DNA from: Candidatus Nitrososphaera gargensis Ga9.2
GTDB taxonomy: Archaea; Thermoproteota; Nitrososphaeria; Nitrososphaerales; Nitrososphaeraceae
DNA length: 64,000 bases
Direction of reading: 5' to 3'
Assembly (NCBI RefSeq): GCF_000303155.1
Contig: NC_018719.1
Location: 2,728,001 to 2,792,000 of the forward strand
The notes beneath the pieces were generated by a model that saw only the letters and a program-made list of their open reading frames with translations, was not told the DNA's origin and did no database searches. Position 1 is the first letter of the stretch. Every line of letters begins with the position of its first letter. A program made the position numbers and the translations under genes. This document shows, in pieces, positions 43,892 to 52,620 of the stretch.

Positions 43892-44170
43892 TCAGTCAAT
43901 CCTCTTGATGATGTGGTAGCCAAATTCTGTCTTGACCGGCTCTGACAGCTGACCCTTTTCCAGCTTGAAGGCAGCATCCTCAAAGGGCTTGACCATCATG
44001 CCGCGGCCAAAGTATCCTAGGTCGCCCCCGCGCTTGCCACTGCCCCTATCGATTGATAGCTCCTGCGCTAGCTTGGAGAAGCTTTCGCCTTTCTTCAACC
44101 TGTCAAGTATTGCAATGGCCTCGCTCTGCTTCTGCACTAGAATGTGAGAGCATTTGATCTTGTTTGCCAT
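43892..44170 (-). CDS. Parvulin-type peptidyl-prolyl isomerase
   Basis: The 92-aa protein is a minimal parvulin: CSHILVQKQSEA, FSKLAQELSIDRGSGKRGGDLGYF and the terminal GYHIIKRID are the canonical blocks. Catalytic His and Asp/Cys positions are in place. It has no targeting sequence, so it acts in the cytoplasm. Parvulins of this compact size are known from Thaumarchaeota (CsPinA). It heads a two-gene unit. Confidence 0.95.
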   Translation of the reverse strand: MANKIKCSHILVQKQSEAIAILDRLKKGESFSKLAQELSIDRGSGKRGGDLGYFGRGMMVKPFEDAAFKLEKGQLSEPVKTEFGYHIIKRID

Positions 44171-44257
44171 TTTCTAGAGTATTGAAGAAAAGACAGAGGA
44201 ATTAACTTTTCCTTTGCACAAAAAATGAAAAAGGAGATGGTGGCAATAACCTAGTTG

Positions 44258-45229
44258 TTATTGCGCTGTATAGTTGCTGTTGTTGCTGCTGGCACTCTCT
44301 GAAGAGGTTGTTGCGTTATCTGAAGAAGGAGCGGGCATTGTTGCTGCTGCCCCGTCGTCTCCACTTTCAGCCTCTATTTCTCCGCCTTCGGCCGCCGCTG
44401 TCAGCGTCTCGCCGTCAAACTCGAAGATGCCGGTCCTTTGCGTTCCGGTCTCTACGAATTTGAGCTCGGCGCTGCTAGCAGTGTTGTTGCCGGCTGCTGT
44501 TGACGCCGTCCCGCCGCTGTTAGGCACTGGGATCTTTATTTCGATGCTTCCGTCCTTGGCGACTTCGTCTATTCCAACCAGCGCGCCTTCATAGAATATC
44601 AGGACTGCTTGCCTTGGTACGAAGTCCTGGCCCTCTATCACTAGAATCTGGTCGTCAGATTCCGGCGCGCTTGCGGTCGATGTTCCATTGGATGCAGTGG
44701 CGGCATCTGCTCCGTCGTCCTTGGCCTTACTGGCTGTTGAAGTCGAGCCGCCTTTACCCATCGATACGCAGTCAATCGATGATGAGGTCGTTGATGTTTC
44801 TTCTTTATCTGCTGCAGATGATGATGCCGCTGTTGTTGTCGTCGATGTCTCGTTGGCAATCTCTGCCTCGGTCATCACCTTTACAGAGACTGTTGGCGTG
44901 GTGAGTGATTCCTTGTCAAACCCTGCCGTCTGCGTCTTACCTGAGACCTCGGTGGTGCCTACATCGCAGAGTACCAGACTATCGAATAACGACGAAACTT
45001 CAGCTATCGTCGTAGTGCTACTGCTATCATCGGTGATGCCGTCTGATCTTGCCTTACTCTCCATGTCTTCAAACTTTTCTCCAGCTTTGATCGCCTCTTC
45101 TTCAAACGTGGTCAGCTCGCTGTCATCAGTCCCCTCCGCGTATATCGAGACGCCTACAAAGGCAGTCGATACAACAACGAGAGCTGATAAGATCGACAGC
45201 AACGCGAATTTTTTTCGTTCCTTGAACAA
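44258..45229 (-). CDS. Secreted Ser/Thr-rich surface protein with Ig-like segment
   Basis: A signal peptide (KKFALLSILSALVVVSTAF) precedes a Thr/Ser/Glu-rich, probably glycosylated region (residues 60-190). An Ig/IPT-like beta segment follows (VIEGQDFVPRQAVLIFYEGALVG, then VAKDGSIEIKIPVP). The C-terminus is an acidic, Asn/Ser-rich tail ending NSNYTAQ. Three Cys residues are present. Composition indicates an extracellular stalk-like protein. The function is unknown. Confidence 0.75.
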   Translation of the reverse strand: MFKERKKFALLSILSALVVVSTAFVGVSIYAEGTDDSELTTFEEEAIKAGEKFEDMESKARSDGITDDSSSTTTIAEVSSLFDSLVLCDVGTTEVSGKTQTAGFDKESLTTPTVSVKVMTEAEIANETSTTTTAASSSAADKEETSTTSSSIDCVSMGKGGSTSTASKAKDDGADAATASNGTSTASAPESDDQILVIEGQDFVPRQAVLIFYEGALVGIDEVAKDGSIEIKIPVPNSGGTASTAAGNNTASSAELKFVETGTQRTGIFEFDGETLTAAAEGGEIEAESGDDGAAATMPAPSSDNATTSSESASSNNSNYTAQ

Positions 45230-45389
45230 TCCGACTCAAACAAAGAGCCATTAAAAGAGATTTAACGAGTTGTTCAGTATTTTGAAGAAAATCTCTTCTA
45301 ATACAAGTTAGGTAACACGATCCGGTAGCCGGACTACACAAAATTCTGTTTCGAAATCATGATATAATCGCCAGTGGTTAGCTAGTGGA

Positions 45390-45698
45390 ATGTCATCTGG
45401 CGACGCTTCCTCGTCACCGGCGCCTGCGGCCGCGATACCTTTTCCGACTCTCACGATACTGTACCTGCCGTCTGAGGCCAAGGCGGTGATCGACGAAGTG
45501 GGCCAGAAATACCCAAACAGCACCGTCGAAGATTGCGTCGGGTTTTTCCACGGGAGCCAAAAGCATTACAAAAAAGTCACGATCTGGAGTCAGGGCATAG
45601 ACAGCCTTTGGCTCAACGCAGTAGTGGCAAGGACAAAAGAGCTGGCAGGGGTCGAGTTTGTGACGCTTGTCTCTGGCGGCATGATGTATGTGCTGTAA
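45390..45698 (+). CDS. Uncharacterised protein, 102 aa
   Basis: The protein begins MSSGDASSSPAPAAAIPFPT and then has a ferredoxin-like or small alpha/beta domain (TLTILYLPSEAKAVIDEVGQ ... VEFVTLVSGGMMYV). The Ser/Pro/Ala leader is disordered. No known family is recognised. It stands alone between two membrane-protein genes on the other strand. Confidence 0.65.
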   Translation: MSSGDASSSPAPAAAIPFPTLTILYLPSEAKAVIDEVGQKYPNSTVEDCVGFFHGSQKHYKKVTIWSQGIDSLWLNAVVARTKELAGVEFVTLVSGGMMYVL

Positions 45699-45744
45699 TA
45701 ATGAACACTTCAAGTAGCTCCATATTTATCCGCGCAATGACACG

Positions 45745-46395
45745 TCAGGCAGCTACGTCCTTTTGGGTAGTTTCGCTCTGTTCCGTTCGCTTTTTCAGTA
45801 TCACGGTACTGGTCACCATTGAGGTATTGGAGGCGAGCATTTCGTCGCCGTTCTCCAGCGTCAGCCGGGTATAGAGCATGCCTATATCGTGCACCACTCC
45901 CACCTCTCCAAACACCTTAATCCTGTCGTCAATCCTAAACGGCCTAGCAATTGCCAGGTACATCCCGGCAATGACGTTGCCGATAATGTTGGCAGAGGAA
46001 AACCCGATAACAAGACCGGATATCGTGCTTATCGACGCTGCGATTACCGGGTCTTGGCTCAGATAGGAAATGATAAAGGCTATGATAATGATTGCGCCGG
46101 TGATCCTCACAAGGCTCTTTATTGACTTGGCAGTCTGCGCGGAATGGGCCAGTGTAAGGTTGTAAGAAATGCTGCTTAAGATTTGTATAACAAAAAAGCC
46201 TGCCATAGCCACTTCTGCCGCGTGGAAATAAAGCACATACTGATCTGGAAAGATTGGCCGGAGCAGAAATGTCGTGGCGGCAAGCACAACTCCAAGAGCG
46301 GCTGCAAGGACTATAATTTGCCAAAGAGCCTTCCTTTTCTCTGTTCTTCTCGCCGCAGGGCCTTCATGACGTAAACTTGATGTCGTCATCACCAC
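45745..46395 (-). CDS. MscS-family mechanosensitive channel
   Basis: The 216-aa protein has four hydrophobic helices and the MscS pore/middle-domain region ISTISGLVIGFSSANIIGNVIAGMYLAIARPFRIDDRIKV. It is short: the beta domain ends soon after LENGDEMLASNTSMV and the C-terminal alpha/beta domain is missing. Pore-forming Gly/Ala/Ser packing is visible. It protects against osmotic down-shock. Start ATG 46395. Confidence 0.92.
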   Translation of the reverse strand: MVMTTSSLRHEGPAARRTEKRKALWQIIVLAAALGVVLAATTFLLRPIFPDQYVLYFHAAEVAMAGFFVIQILSSISYNLTLAHSAQTAKSIKSLVRITGAIIIIAFIISYLSQDPVIAASISTISGLVIGFSSANIIGNVIAGMYLAIARPFRIDDRIKVFGEVGVVHDIGMLYTRLTLENGDEMLASNTSMVTSTVILKKRTEQSETTQKDVAA

Positions 46396-46478
46396 ACCAA
46401 TGACCCTAATGCAAGATAAACATGAAAGAAAAATGTAACCTCAAATAGCGGCCATGGCTACATAATAGCATAGAGCAT

Positions 46479-46607
46479 ATGGAGGAAAAGGAGGAGAAGA
46501 TAAAGCACTGTCCGATATGTGGGTGCAGCGAGCACAGGATGATCGGCTGTGGCAAGCACTGGGCCAAGCACAAGGTCGATCCTGACGGCAAATGCGTGCA
46601 CCGCTAG
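46479..46607 (+). CDS. Small zinc-binding protein, 42 aa
   Basis: ATG at 46479 opens MEEKEEKIKHCPICGCSEHR and the frame ends TAG at 46605. It has CPICGC and then CGKHWAKHK, with Cys/His spacing like a compact zinc ribbon (four or five Cys, three His). Its size is close to that of other Thaumarchaeal mini zinc proteins. It stands alone between MscS and the HD-domain gene. Function unknown. Confidence 0.65.
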   Translation: MEEKEEKIKHCPICGCSEHRMIGCGKHWAKHKVDPDGKCVHR

Positions 46608-46625
46608 CTAGTAATAGTAGTATAG

Positions 46626-47165
46626 CTATTTCAGCTCATAGAGCGCGACTGAAAGCTTGAACGCAAGTCTGTCGTCAGTAGCAGTCGCGATTGGCACGAC
46701 GTACTTTTCCGTTTCGTCCTTGAACCTTATCATCTTGTCTCTAAATGCGTGATTCTTCATCGATCGGGCGCTGTCCAGCCGCTCGGCGAGCCTGATGTAT
46801 TTCACATCCTTGGGCGCCTTGGACATGGCAGCAAACTGATCATCGGCGCTGGCCTGCGTAGCGGCAGCGCGCACGATAGAGTAGACCCGCTCGCCGTGCT
46901 CTTTGAGTTCTTCGTCCACTATGCTGCCATGGGCGTCGTGCAAAAGGGCAGCACATGCAAGGTCGGCATCGCGCATCTGGAGCTCCTCGACCAGAATGAG
47001 GGCCACCCTCAGCGGGTGGTTGATGTACGGCTCGGTCTTGTTCAAAAGCTCGCCCTTGTGGATCTTGGTTGCAAGGCCAAATGCCCTTGTAAGCTTGACA
47101 ACATCATCAGTATTGGTAAAGAATTTTAGCAGCCTGGCAAAGCCGGCCTTTGGAAAATCGCTCAT
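46626..47165 (-). CDS. RelA/SpoT-type HD-domain protein
   Basis: The 179-aa protein is an HD-domain module: KIHKGELLNKTEPYINHPLRVA provides the first His, and LACAALLHDAHGS the HD pair, followed by AERLDSARSM (Asp). The layout is that of the small SpoT-like hydrolases (MESH1/YfbR-like), which remove (p)ppGpp or nucleotide phosphates. No synthetase domain is present. The nucleotide substrate is not certain. Confidence 0.85.
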   Translation of the reverse strand: MSDFPKAGFARLLKFFTNTDDVVKLTRAFGLATKIHKGELLNKTEPYINHPLRVALILVEELQMRDADLACAALLHDAHGSIVDEELKEHGERVYSIVRAAATQASADDQFAAMSKAPKDVKYIRLAERLDSARSMKNHAFRDKMIRFKDETEKYVVPIATATDDRLAFKLSVALYELK

Positions 47166-47228
47166 ATATACACTCTTGTTGGGATTGATCCCATATATAA
47201 TTTGGATTCGAATAAAAAGAAAGGACGT

Positions 47229-49172
47229 TTACTGCCTGTAGTAGGCAGTAAGCACTATGTTGCTGTTGTTGCCGTCAGGCGTTATGATCCGTGATCTGCT
47301 GGTGCTTCCGTTGTCCCAGTGGTCGAACCTGTAGTTCTGCCATTCGCCCATTGTTATCGTGTACTGCGAGCCTATGTTGGCAGTGTAGGACAACGGGGTA
47401 AAGCCGGTGGCCGAGCCTGCGCCACTTATGACAGTCCAGAGCCCTGTTATGGGCGAGCCGTCAAGCCCCACCGACTTTATGGTGATAGTCATCTTTGACG
47501 ATCTGGTATTGTAGTAGGCGGTGAGGGTCGTGTCGGCATTCACCGTCACCTGCCTTGTGCTGCTCTTGCTGCCGCTCTCCCAGTGGTCAAAGACATAGTT
47601 CTTGTAGTTGGCCACAGAGACTTCGTATGTCGAACCGACCTGCGCGCTATACGTCAGCGGGGTGTAGCCGGTCTTGACGGTCGCGCCGTTCTTCTTTATC
47701 ACCGTCCAGAGGCCCGTCACCGTCTTGCCGCTGAGGTCTACCGACGTTACTGTCAAGGTCGCTTCTTCCTGCAGCGGCACCTCCGTCGTCTTGGACTTGT
47801 AGTGCGCCGTGAGAGTCGCTGACTGCTGCAACGTGACTGTCTTTTGCCTTGTGGTGCTTCCGTCGTTCCAGTGATCAAACACATAGTCGCCATAGTCCGC
47901 AACAGCCACCTGGTACGTCTGGCCGCTGTTGAGCGTGAACGAGGCCGGTGAGAATGCTGTCTTAATTGTCGCGCCATTCTGCGACAACGTCGTATAGTAG
48001 CCGTTTATCGCCTCGCCGGCAGAGTCGACCGTGTTCACTGTGAGCGTAACAGTCGACGGTTGCTGCGGCGGCGAGGGGGCCTCGCCGTTGTTGTAGTGGG
48101 CCGTTATCTCGGTGTTGGCGGACAGGTTCACCGATATCGTGCTTGACTGGGTGGTGCCGTCAGACCAGTGATCGAATATGATCTGCTTGTAGTTGGCAGC
48201 AGACACGGTGTACGTCCCCTGTTCCAGCGTCAGGCTGAGCGGCGTAAAGCCCGTCCTGATGGTCGAGCCGCCCGCCTTCTTGACCTCCATCCACATGCCG
48301 TTGATGGCCTTGCCATCCTGGTCAACTGACCTGACGGTGAGCGTGTATTTTGGCACTGAAGGATTTGGCCCTGGCTCCTCTGGCGTCGAGCCGTTGTCAA
48401 GGAGTGCAGTCATTTCGTCATAGTATGGCGGCAGCGAGTCCCACGGGTTTGGCAGGACATCGTTTGTGACATATATCCAGCCTACCAGCTTGGCGGCGTT
48501 ATTGATCCAGTTGGTTGGGAGCGAGCCCACGCCAAACGGGATCATGCCAAGCTTGCCGTTATCATATGACGACCATGACTGGTAGTTGTTCAGGTTTGGC
48601 AGTCCGGGGCTCTCGTAAATGAGCACCACGTCCACTGTATCAAGGTATGACGGGATCGAGTTTGCGCCGGGGTTGCCTACGGTAAAGTCAAGCCCCTTTG
48701 ACTCTGCATAGTCGCCAGCCTGCGTGTAGTACCATTCTTTGCCGGCCCAGTTCGTCTGCTCGTCAAAGAATATGCCGTCGATGTCGTACCAGCTGGCCCA
48801 CTTGTCGATGTCGCTCTTGACCGCGCTGAGGGCTCTGTTGGTGTAGGCAGTGGAAACATAGCCAATCACGATGACGCCGGCATCCTTCAGCTTGCCTATG
48901 CCGGACACGTAGTTAGAGTCCCTCGATCCTCCAGGGCCGCTGGCCGGGTTGACAATGGCCACAACCGGCACGTCTGGGTGATCGTTCTTTGTTTCTATGA
49001 CTCTATTCCATGTCCCTCCCGGGTATGTGTAGAGAGGGACCATGATTCCGGTTGCTGTTGCCGCGTCTGCAGCCTGCATGTTGTTGCCGCTGTTGATTCC
49101 GGCCGCAGCTGGAACCATCAGCAGCAGGGCAAGCGCTCCTGCGACGAATCTTATAGAACTTTGTTTCATCAT
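47229..49172 (-). CDS. Secreted spherulin-4-type glycosidase-like protein with four repeats
   Basis: A signal peptide (about residues 1-26) leads to a 215-residue spherulation-specific family 4 domain: MVPLYTYPGGTWNRVIE, IGYVSTAYTNRALSAVKSDID, IDGIFFDEQTN (the conserved acidic Asp-Glu) and VLIYESPG. Relatives act on galactosaminogalactan-like polymers (GH135). Four tandem repeats of about 88 residues follow, each with an FDHW motif (FDHWSDG, FDHWNDG, FDHWESG, FDHWDNG) and ending in AHY or AYY. They are carbohydrate-binding or stalk modules. The start is chosen at 49172 (MMKQSSIRF); the frame is open to 49208. It probably degrades or remodels an extracellular polysaccharide. Confidence 0.88.
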   Translation of the reverse strand: MMKQSSIRFVAGALALLLMVPAAAGINSGNNMQAADAATATGIMVPLYTYPGGTWNRVIETKNDHPDVPVVAIVNPASGPGGSRDSNYVSGIGKLKDAGVIVIGYVSTAYTNRALSAVKSDIDKWASWYDIDGIFFDEQTNWAGKEWYYTQAGDYAESKGLDFTVGNPGANSIPSYLDTVDVVLIYESPGLPNLNNYQSWSSYDNGKLGMIPFGVGSLPTNWINNAAKLVGWIYVTNDVLPNPWDSLPPYYDEMTALLDNGSTPEEPGPNPSVPKYTLTVRSVDQDGKAINGMWMEVKKAGGSTIRTGFTPLSLTLEQGTYTVSAANYKQIIFDHWSDGTTQSSTISVNLSANTEITAHYNNGEAPSPPQQPSTVTLTVNTVDSAGEAINGYYTTLSQNGATIKTAFSPASFTLNSGQTYQVAVADYGDYVFDHWNDGSTTRQKTVTLQQSATLTAHYKSKTTEVPLQEEATLTVTSVDLSGKTVTGLWTVIKKNGATVKTGYTPLTYSAQVGSTYEVSVANYKNYVFDHWESGSKSSTRQVTVNADTTLTAYYNTRSSKMTITIKSVGLDGSPITGLWTVISGAGSATGFTPLSYTANIGSQYTITMGEWQNYRFDHWDNGSTSRSRIITPDGNNSNIVLTAYYRQ

Positions 49173-49306
49173 TTCCCTGCTCGAAATTAGCAGGAAAATA
49201 TTAAACAATAGTGTGAGTCAAAAATGTAAAGAGTCTCCATATTGTGATAGTCGCCTCTGTGCGGTCTCCCTAATGCAACAGAGGCGTTTTTCCAGTTTCT
49301 TTTTTC

Positions 49307-49651
49307 TTACATTGATGTGCCGTTGTTGTCATCGGTCGAGGTGAACCCGCTGTCGCCAGTTCCCATTGATTCAGTCGACGATGATGATCCCTTCACCGGC
49401 TCTTCAGGCGTTTCCGGCGCGGATGGCGTTATTTCTTCCGGCGCAATTTCAGTGAATGCTGCTGAAGGAGCAGACGCCGTCTCTGTGCGGGTGACCCGTG
49501 GCTTTGGCGCTGCTTTTCGCTTGGCTACTGCCTTTTTCTTGGCACCCTTGCGCTTTGCCGCGACTTTCTTTGCGCTCCCCTTCTTATTTCCCTTTGAGAG
49601 CTTGGCTTGCTTTCCCTTCTTTCCCTTGCTTTTGGCTTTGGCTTTTGCCAT
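49307..49651 (-). CDS. Lys-rich protein with acidic Ser/Thr tail, 114 aa
   Basis: Residues 1-50 are almost entirely Lys, Ala, Gly and Arg (KSKGKKGKQAKLSK, AKKVAAKRKGAKKK), like histone-H1 tails. The last 60 are acidic and rich in Ser, Thr and Pro (APEEITPSAPETPEEP, SSSSTESMGTG). The Met at 49651 (MAKAKAKSK) is preferred over the upstream frame. A nucleic-acid binding or nucleoid role is plausible. No structured domain is visible. Eukaryotic-type H1-like proteins with this layout also occur in bacteria. Confidence 0.7.
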   Translation of the reverse strand: MAKAKAKSKGKKGKQAKLSKGNKKGSAKKVAAKRKGAKKKAVAKRKAAPKPRVTRTETASAPSAAFTEIAPEEITPSAPETPEEPVKGSSSSTESMGTGDSGFTSTDDNNGTSM

Positions 49652-49769
49652 ACGGTTAGCATTGATAAGCACTTGTTCTTAAGCTTGTTCTTTTTGGGTC
49701 GGATCAATCCGGAATCGCATATTGATATCGCTAGCGATATTTGAGCTGTTAAGAAGTACTGAAACCCTA

Positions 49770-50135
49770 CTAGGCGAACATCTTTTTTGCCTTCTGGATT
49801 ATTTTCACGCCGGACTTGCCGTCTTTAGCGCCTTTACTAGCTTAATGAATTTGATCGGCATGAACACCGGGATCAGTGATGATGTCAGGCCAGTGTTGCC
49901 TGACAAGCGCCCTCCAGTCGCTGCCCAGCTTTACATATTTGACGTAAATGTCTGCCATCAAAAGGCCGAGGATGACCCAAGGCAGGACTTCAAAGTAAGG
50001 CTCGGCTTCGTGTGGAATTGGAATGATAGGTTCGGACAATCCAAAATATGCGACCTCAAATGCCAGCACCCCGATGAAAAAGACGACGAGCAGGCCAAGT
50101 ACAGCTAGATCCAGAATTTTTGAAATCGTATACAT
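49770..50135 (-). pseudogene. Frameshifted small ion-channel-like membrane protein
   Basis: The first frame begins MYTISKILDLAVLGLL and has two hydrophobic helices, then VKYVKLGSDWRALVRQHWPDI. It stops early at 49842. Downstream frames continue as SLIPVFMPIKFIKLVKALKTA (frame 2) and KSGVKIIQKAKKMFA with TAG at 49770 (frame 3). Thaumarchaeal two-helix proteins related to ion-channel fragments have the same order (RxHWxDxL, then LKxAKLxK, KAKK). Two single-base shifts, at about 49915 and 49815, would restore one frame. It is either a pseudogene or a sequencing artefact. Confidence 0.6.
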
Positions 50136-50255
50136 TATTGATTGTGGGGCTGGCAAAGGCACGAAACGGGATCTTTGACAACCGATTTGCAGTTAAATAC
50201 GTTCGTTATTTTGGAATAAGACATAATAGTTGATTGAACCATCATCTGTCCAATC

Positions 50256-50837
50256 TTGGCTGATAGCAAGGGCTACTATGCAGTTCTCGGCGTTTCGGAA
50301 AAAGCCAGCTACAAGGAGATCAGGCATGCCTATCGGCGGCTTGCTCGCAAGTATCATCCTGACAGGAACAACTCTGCCTTTGCTGAAGAGATGATCAAAA
50401 AGATAAACGCCGCGTTTGAAGTGCTGTCTGATGAAACAAAAAGGGCGCAGTACGATAGGAGCGAGTTTGACAGTGCGCCAGAGCCTGAGCCTACGTACGA
50501 GCCAGAGCCGGTGCAGCAGCCAAACAGCCCGGAGCCTTGGAAAATGGCGAACGAAAACGTGGTCGCGGACTTTTTCAATGGGCCGTATTTCCTTGACACG
50601 CCAAAGGGAAGGTTCCACATTATTGTCGAGCCGTCTCTCTGCATGGCGTTTGGCAGCTGCGAGACCCTTGCACCAAAGGTCTTTGTAGTTGAAAAGAACA
50701 AGAGGGTCAACCCCAAGGCGGTAGTGGAGTGCGAGACCTGCGCCGACTATGAAAGGATACACGCCGCAGCTGCCACGTGCCCCACCAAGGCGATCAAGAT
50801 AATCGACCGTTACACGGGCGAACAACTGTACCCGTAG
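50256..50837 (+). CDS. J-domain protein fused to ferredoxin (DnaJ-Fer)
   Basis: Residues 5-68 are a J domain with the HPD tripeptide at 34-36 (KYHPDRN). A Glu/Pro-rich linker follows, and from about residue 110 there is a single-cluster ferredoxin domain (SLCMAFGSC ... ATCPTKAIKI). The start is TTG at 50256. Thaumarchaeal DnaJ-Fer fusions are established and have been attributed to gene transfer from a plastid-type lineage. The J part would recruit DnaK, and the Fe-S part may sense redox state. Two cobalamin genes follow directly. Confidence 0.93.
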   Translation: MADSKGYYAVLGVSEKASYKEIRHAYRRLARKYHPDRNNSAFAEEMIKKINAAFEVLSDETKRAQYDRSEFDSAPEPEPTYEPEPVQQPNSPEPWKMANENVVADFFNGPYFLDTPKGRFHIIVEPSLCMAFGSCETLAPKVFVVEKNKRVNPKAVVECETCADYERIHAAAATCPTKAIKIIDRYTGEQLYP

Positions 50838-50872
50838 TAGACTTAAATTGCCGTGAGAGGGTGCAGCAACCC

Positions 50873-51598
50873 ATGAAGCTTTTCTGTGTTGGATGCGGAC
50901 CCGGCGACCCCGAGCTTCTTACGGTGCGGGCCGTCAACCTGATAAAAAGCGCGGAGGTGGTATTCGCGCCCACTGCAAGGGAGGGCAAGTCAAGCATCGC
51001 GCTTTCAGTTGTTGAAAAATATGTTAGCAAGACGGCCAAGACCGCTAGCCTTGTCTTTCCAATGGTCAAGGACAAAGAGTCGCTCAAGGACTATTGGAAG
51101 AGGAACGCCGACGACATTGCGGCAGCAGTCAGGTCCGGCAAAAAAGTGGTCTACCTTACGGTGGGCGACCCGGCGCTGTACAGCACGTGGATCTATGTCC
51201 ACCGCGAGCTGAAAAGGAACCACAAAGACATTGAAGTTGAAATAGTGCCGGGGATCGCGTCGATGTTTGCCATCGCTGCAAAGGCAGGCATCAGCCTAGC
51301 AGAAGGCGAGGAGACGGTGGCCATAGTGCCGGCGTGCTACGACATGGACAGGGTCAGGCGCACCGCGGCCGCGTGCGACACGGTCATTTTTCTCAAGGAC
51401 GGGCGGTACTTTGACAGCGTGATCGAAATGCTGGGCGAGTCCGGCTTTCCCGATAATGCAAACATTGCGATAGCGCAGGACGTTTCAGATGAGGGCGAAA
51501 TACTTGACGTGAAAAAATTGTCAGAGCTTCGCGGCAAGAAAGGCCCAACTGAAAAGTACTTTTCAATAATGGTGGCAAAGAAAAATGCCAGAGAGTAG
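50873..51598 (+). CDS. cbiL: Cobalt-factor II / precorrin-2 C20-methyltransferase
   Basis: The 241-aa SAM-dependent tetrapyrrole methylase has GCGPGDPELLTVRAVNLIKSA, the PTAREGKS loop, LTVGDPALYSTW and IVPGIASMFA. These fit CbiL/CobI among the class III methylases. It adds the C20 methyl of the corrin ring in cobalamin synthesis. ATG at 50873 is chosen. The next gene (cbiF) overlaps by 14 bases. It lies 35 bases after DnaJ-Fer in the same direction. Confidence 0.93.
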   Translation: MKLFCVGCGPGDPELLTVRAVNLIKSAEVVFAPTAREGKSSIALSVVEKYVSKTAKTASLVFPMVKDKESLKDYWKRNADDIAAAVRSGKKVVYLTVGDPALYSTWIYVHRELKRNHKDIEVEIVPGIASMFAIAAKAGISLAEGEETVAIVPACYDMDRVRRTAAACDTVIFLKDGRYFDSVIEMLGESGFPDNANIAIAQDVSDEGEILDVKKLSELRGKKGPTEKYFSIMVAKKNARE

Positions 51599-52385
51599 TA
51601 ACACCGTATATTTCGTGGGCTCTGGACCGGGCGACCCCGAGCTTATCACGCTCAAGGCCAAAAAGCTGGTAGAGCAGGCAGACGTTATCATTTACTCCGG
51701 CTCGCTCTTTAACCCAAAGAACTTGGAGTATGCAAGAAAGGATGCCAAGCTATACGACGCGGCAGTCATTGACAGGGAAAAGATCTACCAGATCCTCCGG
51801 GATTCTGCAAAGGAGGGCAAGCTTGCGATAAGGTTCCACGATGGCGACCCGGCGCTCTTTAGCACCATTCGCGAACAGATAGACAAGCTCGAAGCTGACG
51901 GCATAAAGTGCAAGGTAGTACCCGGCGTCACTGCGATACTTGGGGCCGCGGCCGACCTCAACCTCGAGCTGACGCTGCCGGGCATCACCCAGACCCTGAT
52001 AGTGACGAGGGCAGAGCTTCGAACACCTGTACCAGCTCGCGAATCAATAGCCGAGCTTGCAAAGCACGGCGCCACGATGGTGTTCTACCTGAGCGTGCAC
52101 CTGATAGGCGACGTTGTCAAGGAGCTGCTAAAGGGTGGCGTCTACACTGAAAATACGCCGGCCGCCGTTGTATACAGGGCGACTTGGGAGGACGAAAAAA
52201 TAATCAAGGGGACGTTAGGCGACATTGCGAAAAAAACAAGGGAAGCAAAAATAATCAAGACTGCGCTGATAATCGTAGGCGACGTGATCGCTCCTGCAAA
52301 ATACGAATATTCCAAGGTGTATGATGCAGGATTCACGCACGGATACAGAAAAGCAGTAGTAAAAGAAGAAGAAAAGAAAGGATAG
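51585..52385 (+). CDS. cbiF: Precorrin-4 / cobalt-precorrin-4 C11-methyltransferase
   Basis: The 266-aa enzyme has GSGPGDPELITLKAKKLVEQAD, YSGSLFNPKNL (CbiF-type), FHDGDPALFST and VPGVTAILGAAADL. Together with CbiL it belongs to the anaerobic-type cobalamin pathway. ATG at 51585 overlaps the upstream gene by 14 bases. The C-terminus is Lys/Glu-rich. Cobalamin synthesis is widespread in ammonia-oxidising archaea. Confidence 0.93.
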   Translation: MPESSNTVYFVGSGPGDPELITLKAKKLVEQADVIIYSGSLFNPKNLEYARKDAKLYDAAVIDREKIYQILRDSAKEGKLAIRFHDGDPALFSTIREQIDKLEADGIKCKVVPGVTAILGAAADLNLELTLPGITQTLIVTRAELRTPVPARESIAELAKHGATMVFYLSVHLIGDVVKELLKGGVYTENTPAAVVYRATWEDEKIIKGTLGDIAKKTREAKIIKTALIIVGDVIAPAKYEYSKVYDAGFTHGYRKAVVKEEEKKG

Positions 52386-52395
52386 GGTAGGGTTT

Positions 52396-52596
52396 TTACG
52401 GTCTTCTCGCCCATAGGCTTACTACTGTAGTGCTGATCGCTGCCCCTGCTGCACCGCTGATGGTTGCAAAGGCCAGAGCCTGATCTATCACTATCGAAGG
52501 CACCCAGTTTGCGATCAGAGGCGCGGCCAGGAACGATAGGAACCCTATTGCAAATCCTATCGCCCCAAATATTGCAAGTACAGGCCCTCTTGCCAT
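52396..52596 (-). CDS. Two-helix membrane protein, 66 aa
   Basis: Two hydrophobic segments (VLAIFGAIGFAIGFLSFLAA and an Ala/Gly-rich second, SGAAGAAISTTVVSL) with a short loop between make a hairpin membrane protein. The C-terminus is WARRP. It follows CdvB by 24 bases on the same strand and is convergent with cbiF. Role unknown; co-transcription with CdvB suggests a division- or membrane-associated function, which is inference. Confidence 0.7.
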   Translation of the reverse strand: MARGPVLAIFGAIGFAIGFLSFLAAPLIANWVPSIVIDQALAFATISGAAGAAISTTVVSLWARRP

Positions 52597-52620
52597 GTCT
52601 TCTCCTCCTCCTTCTCTCTC

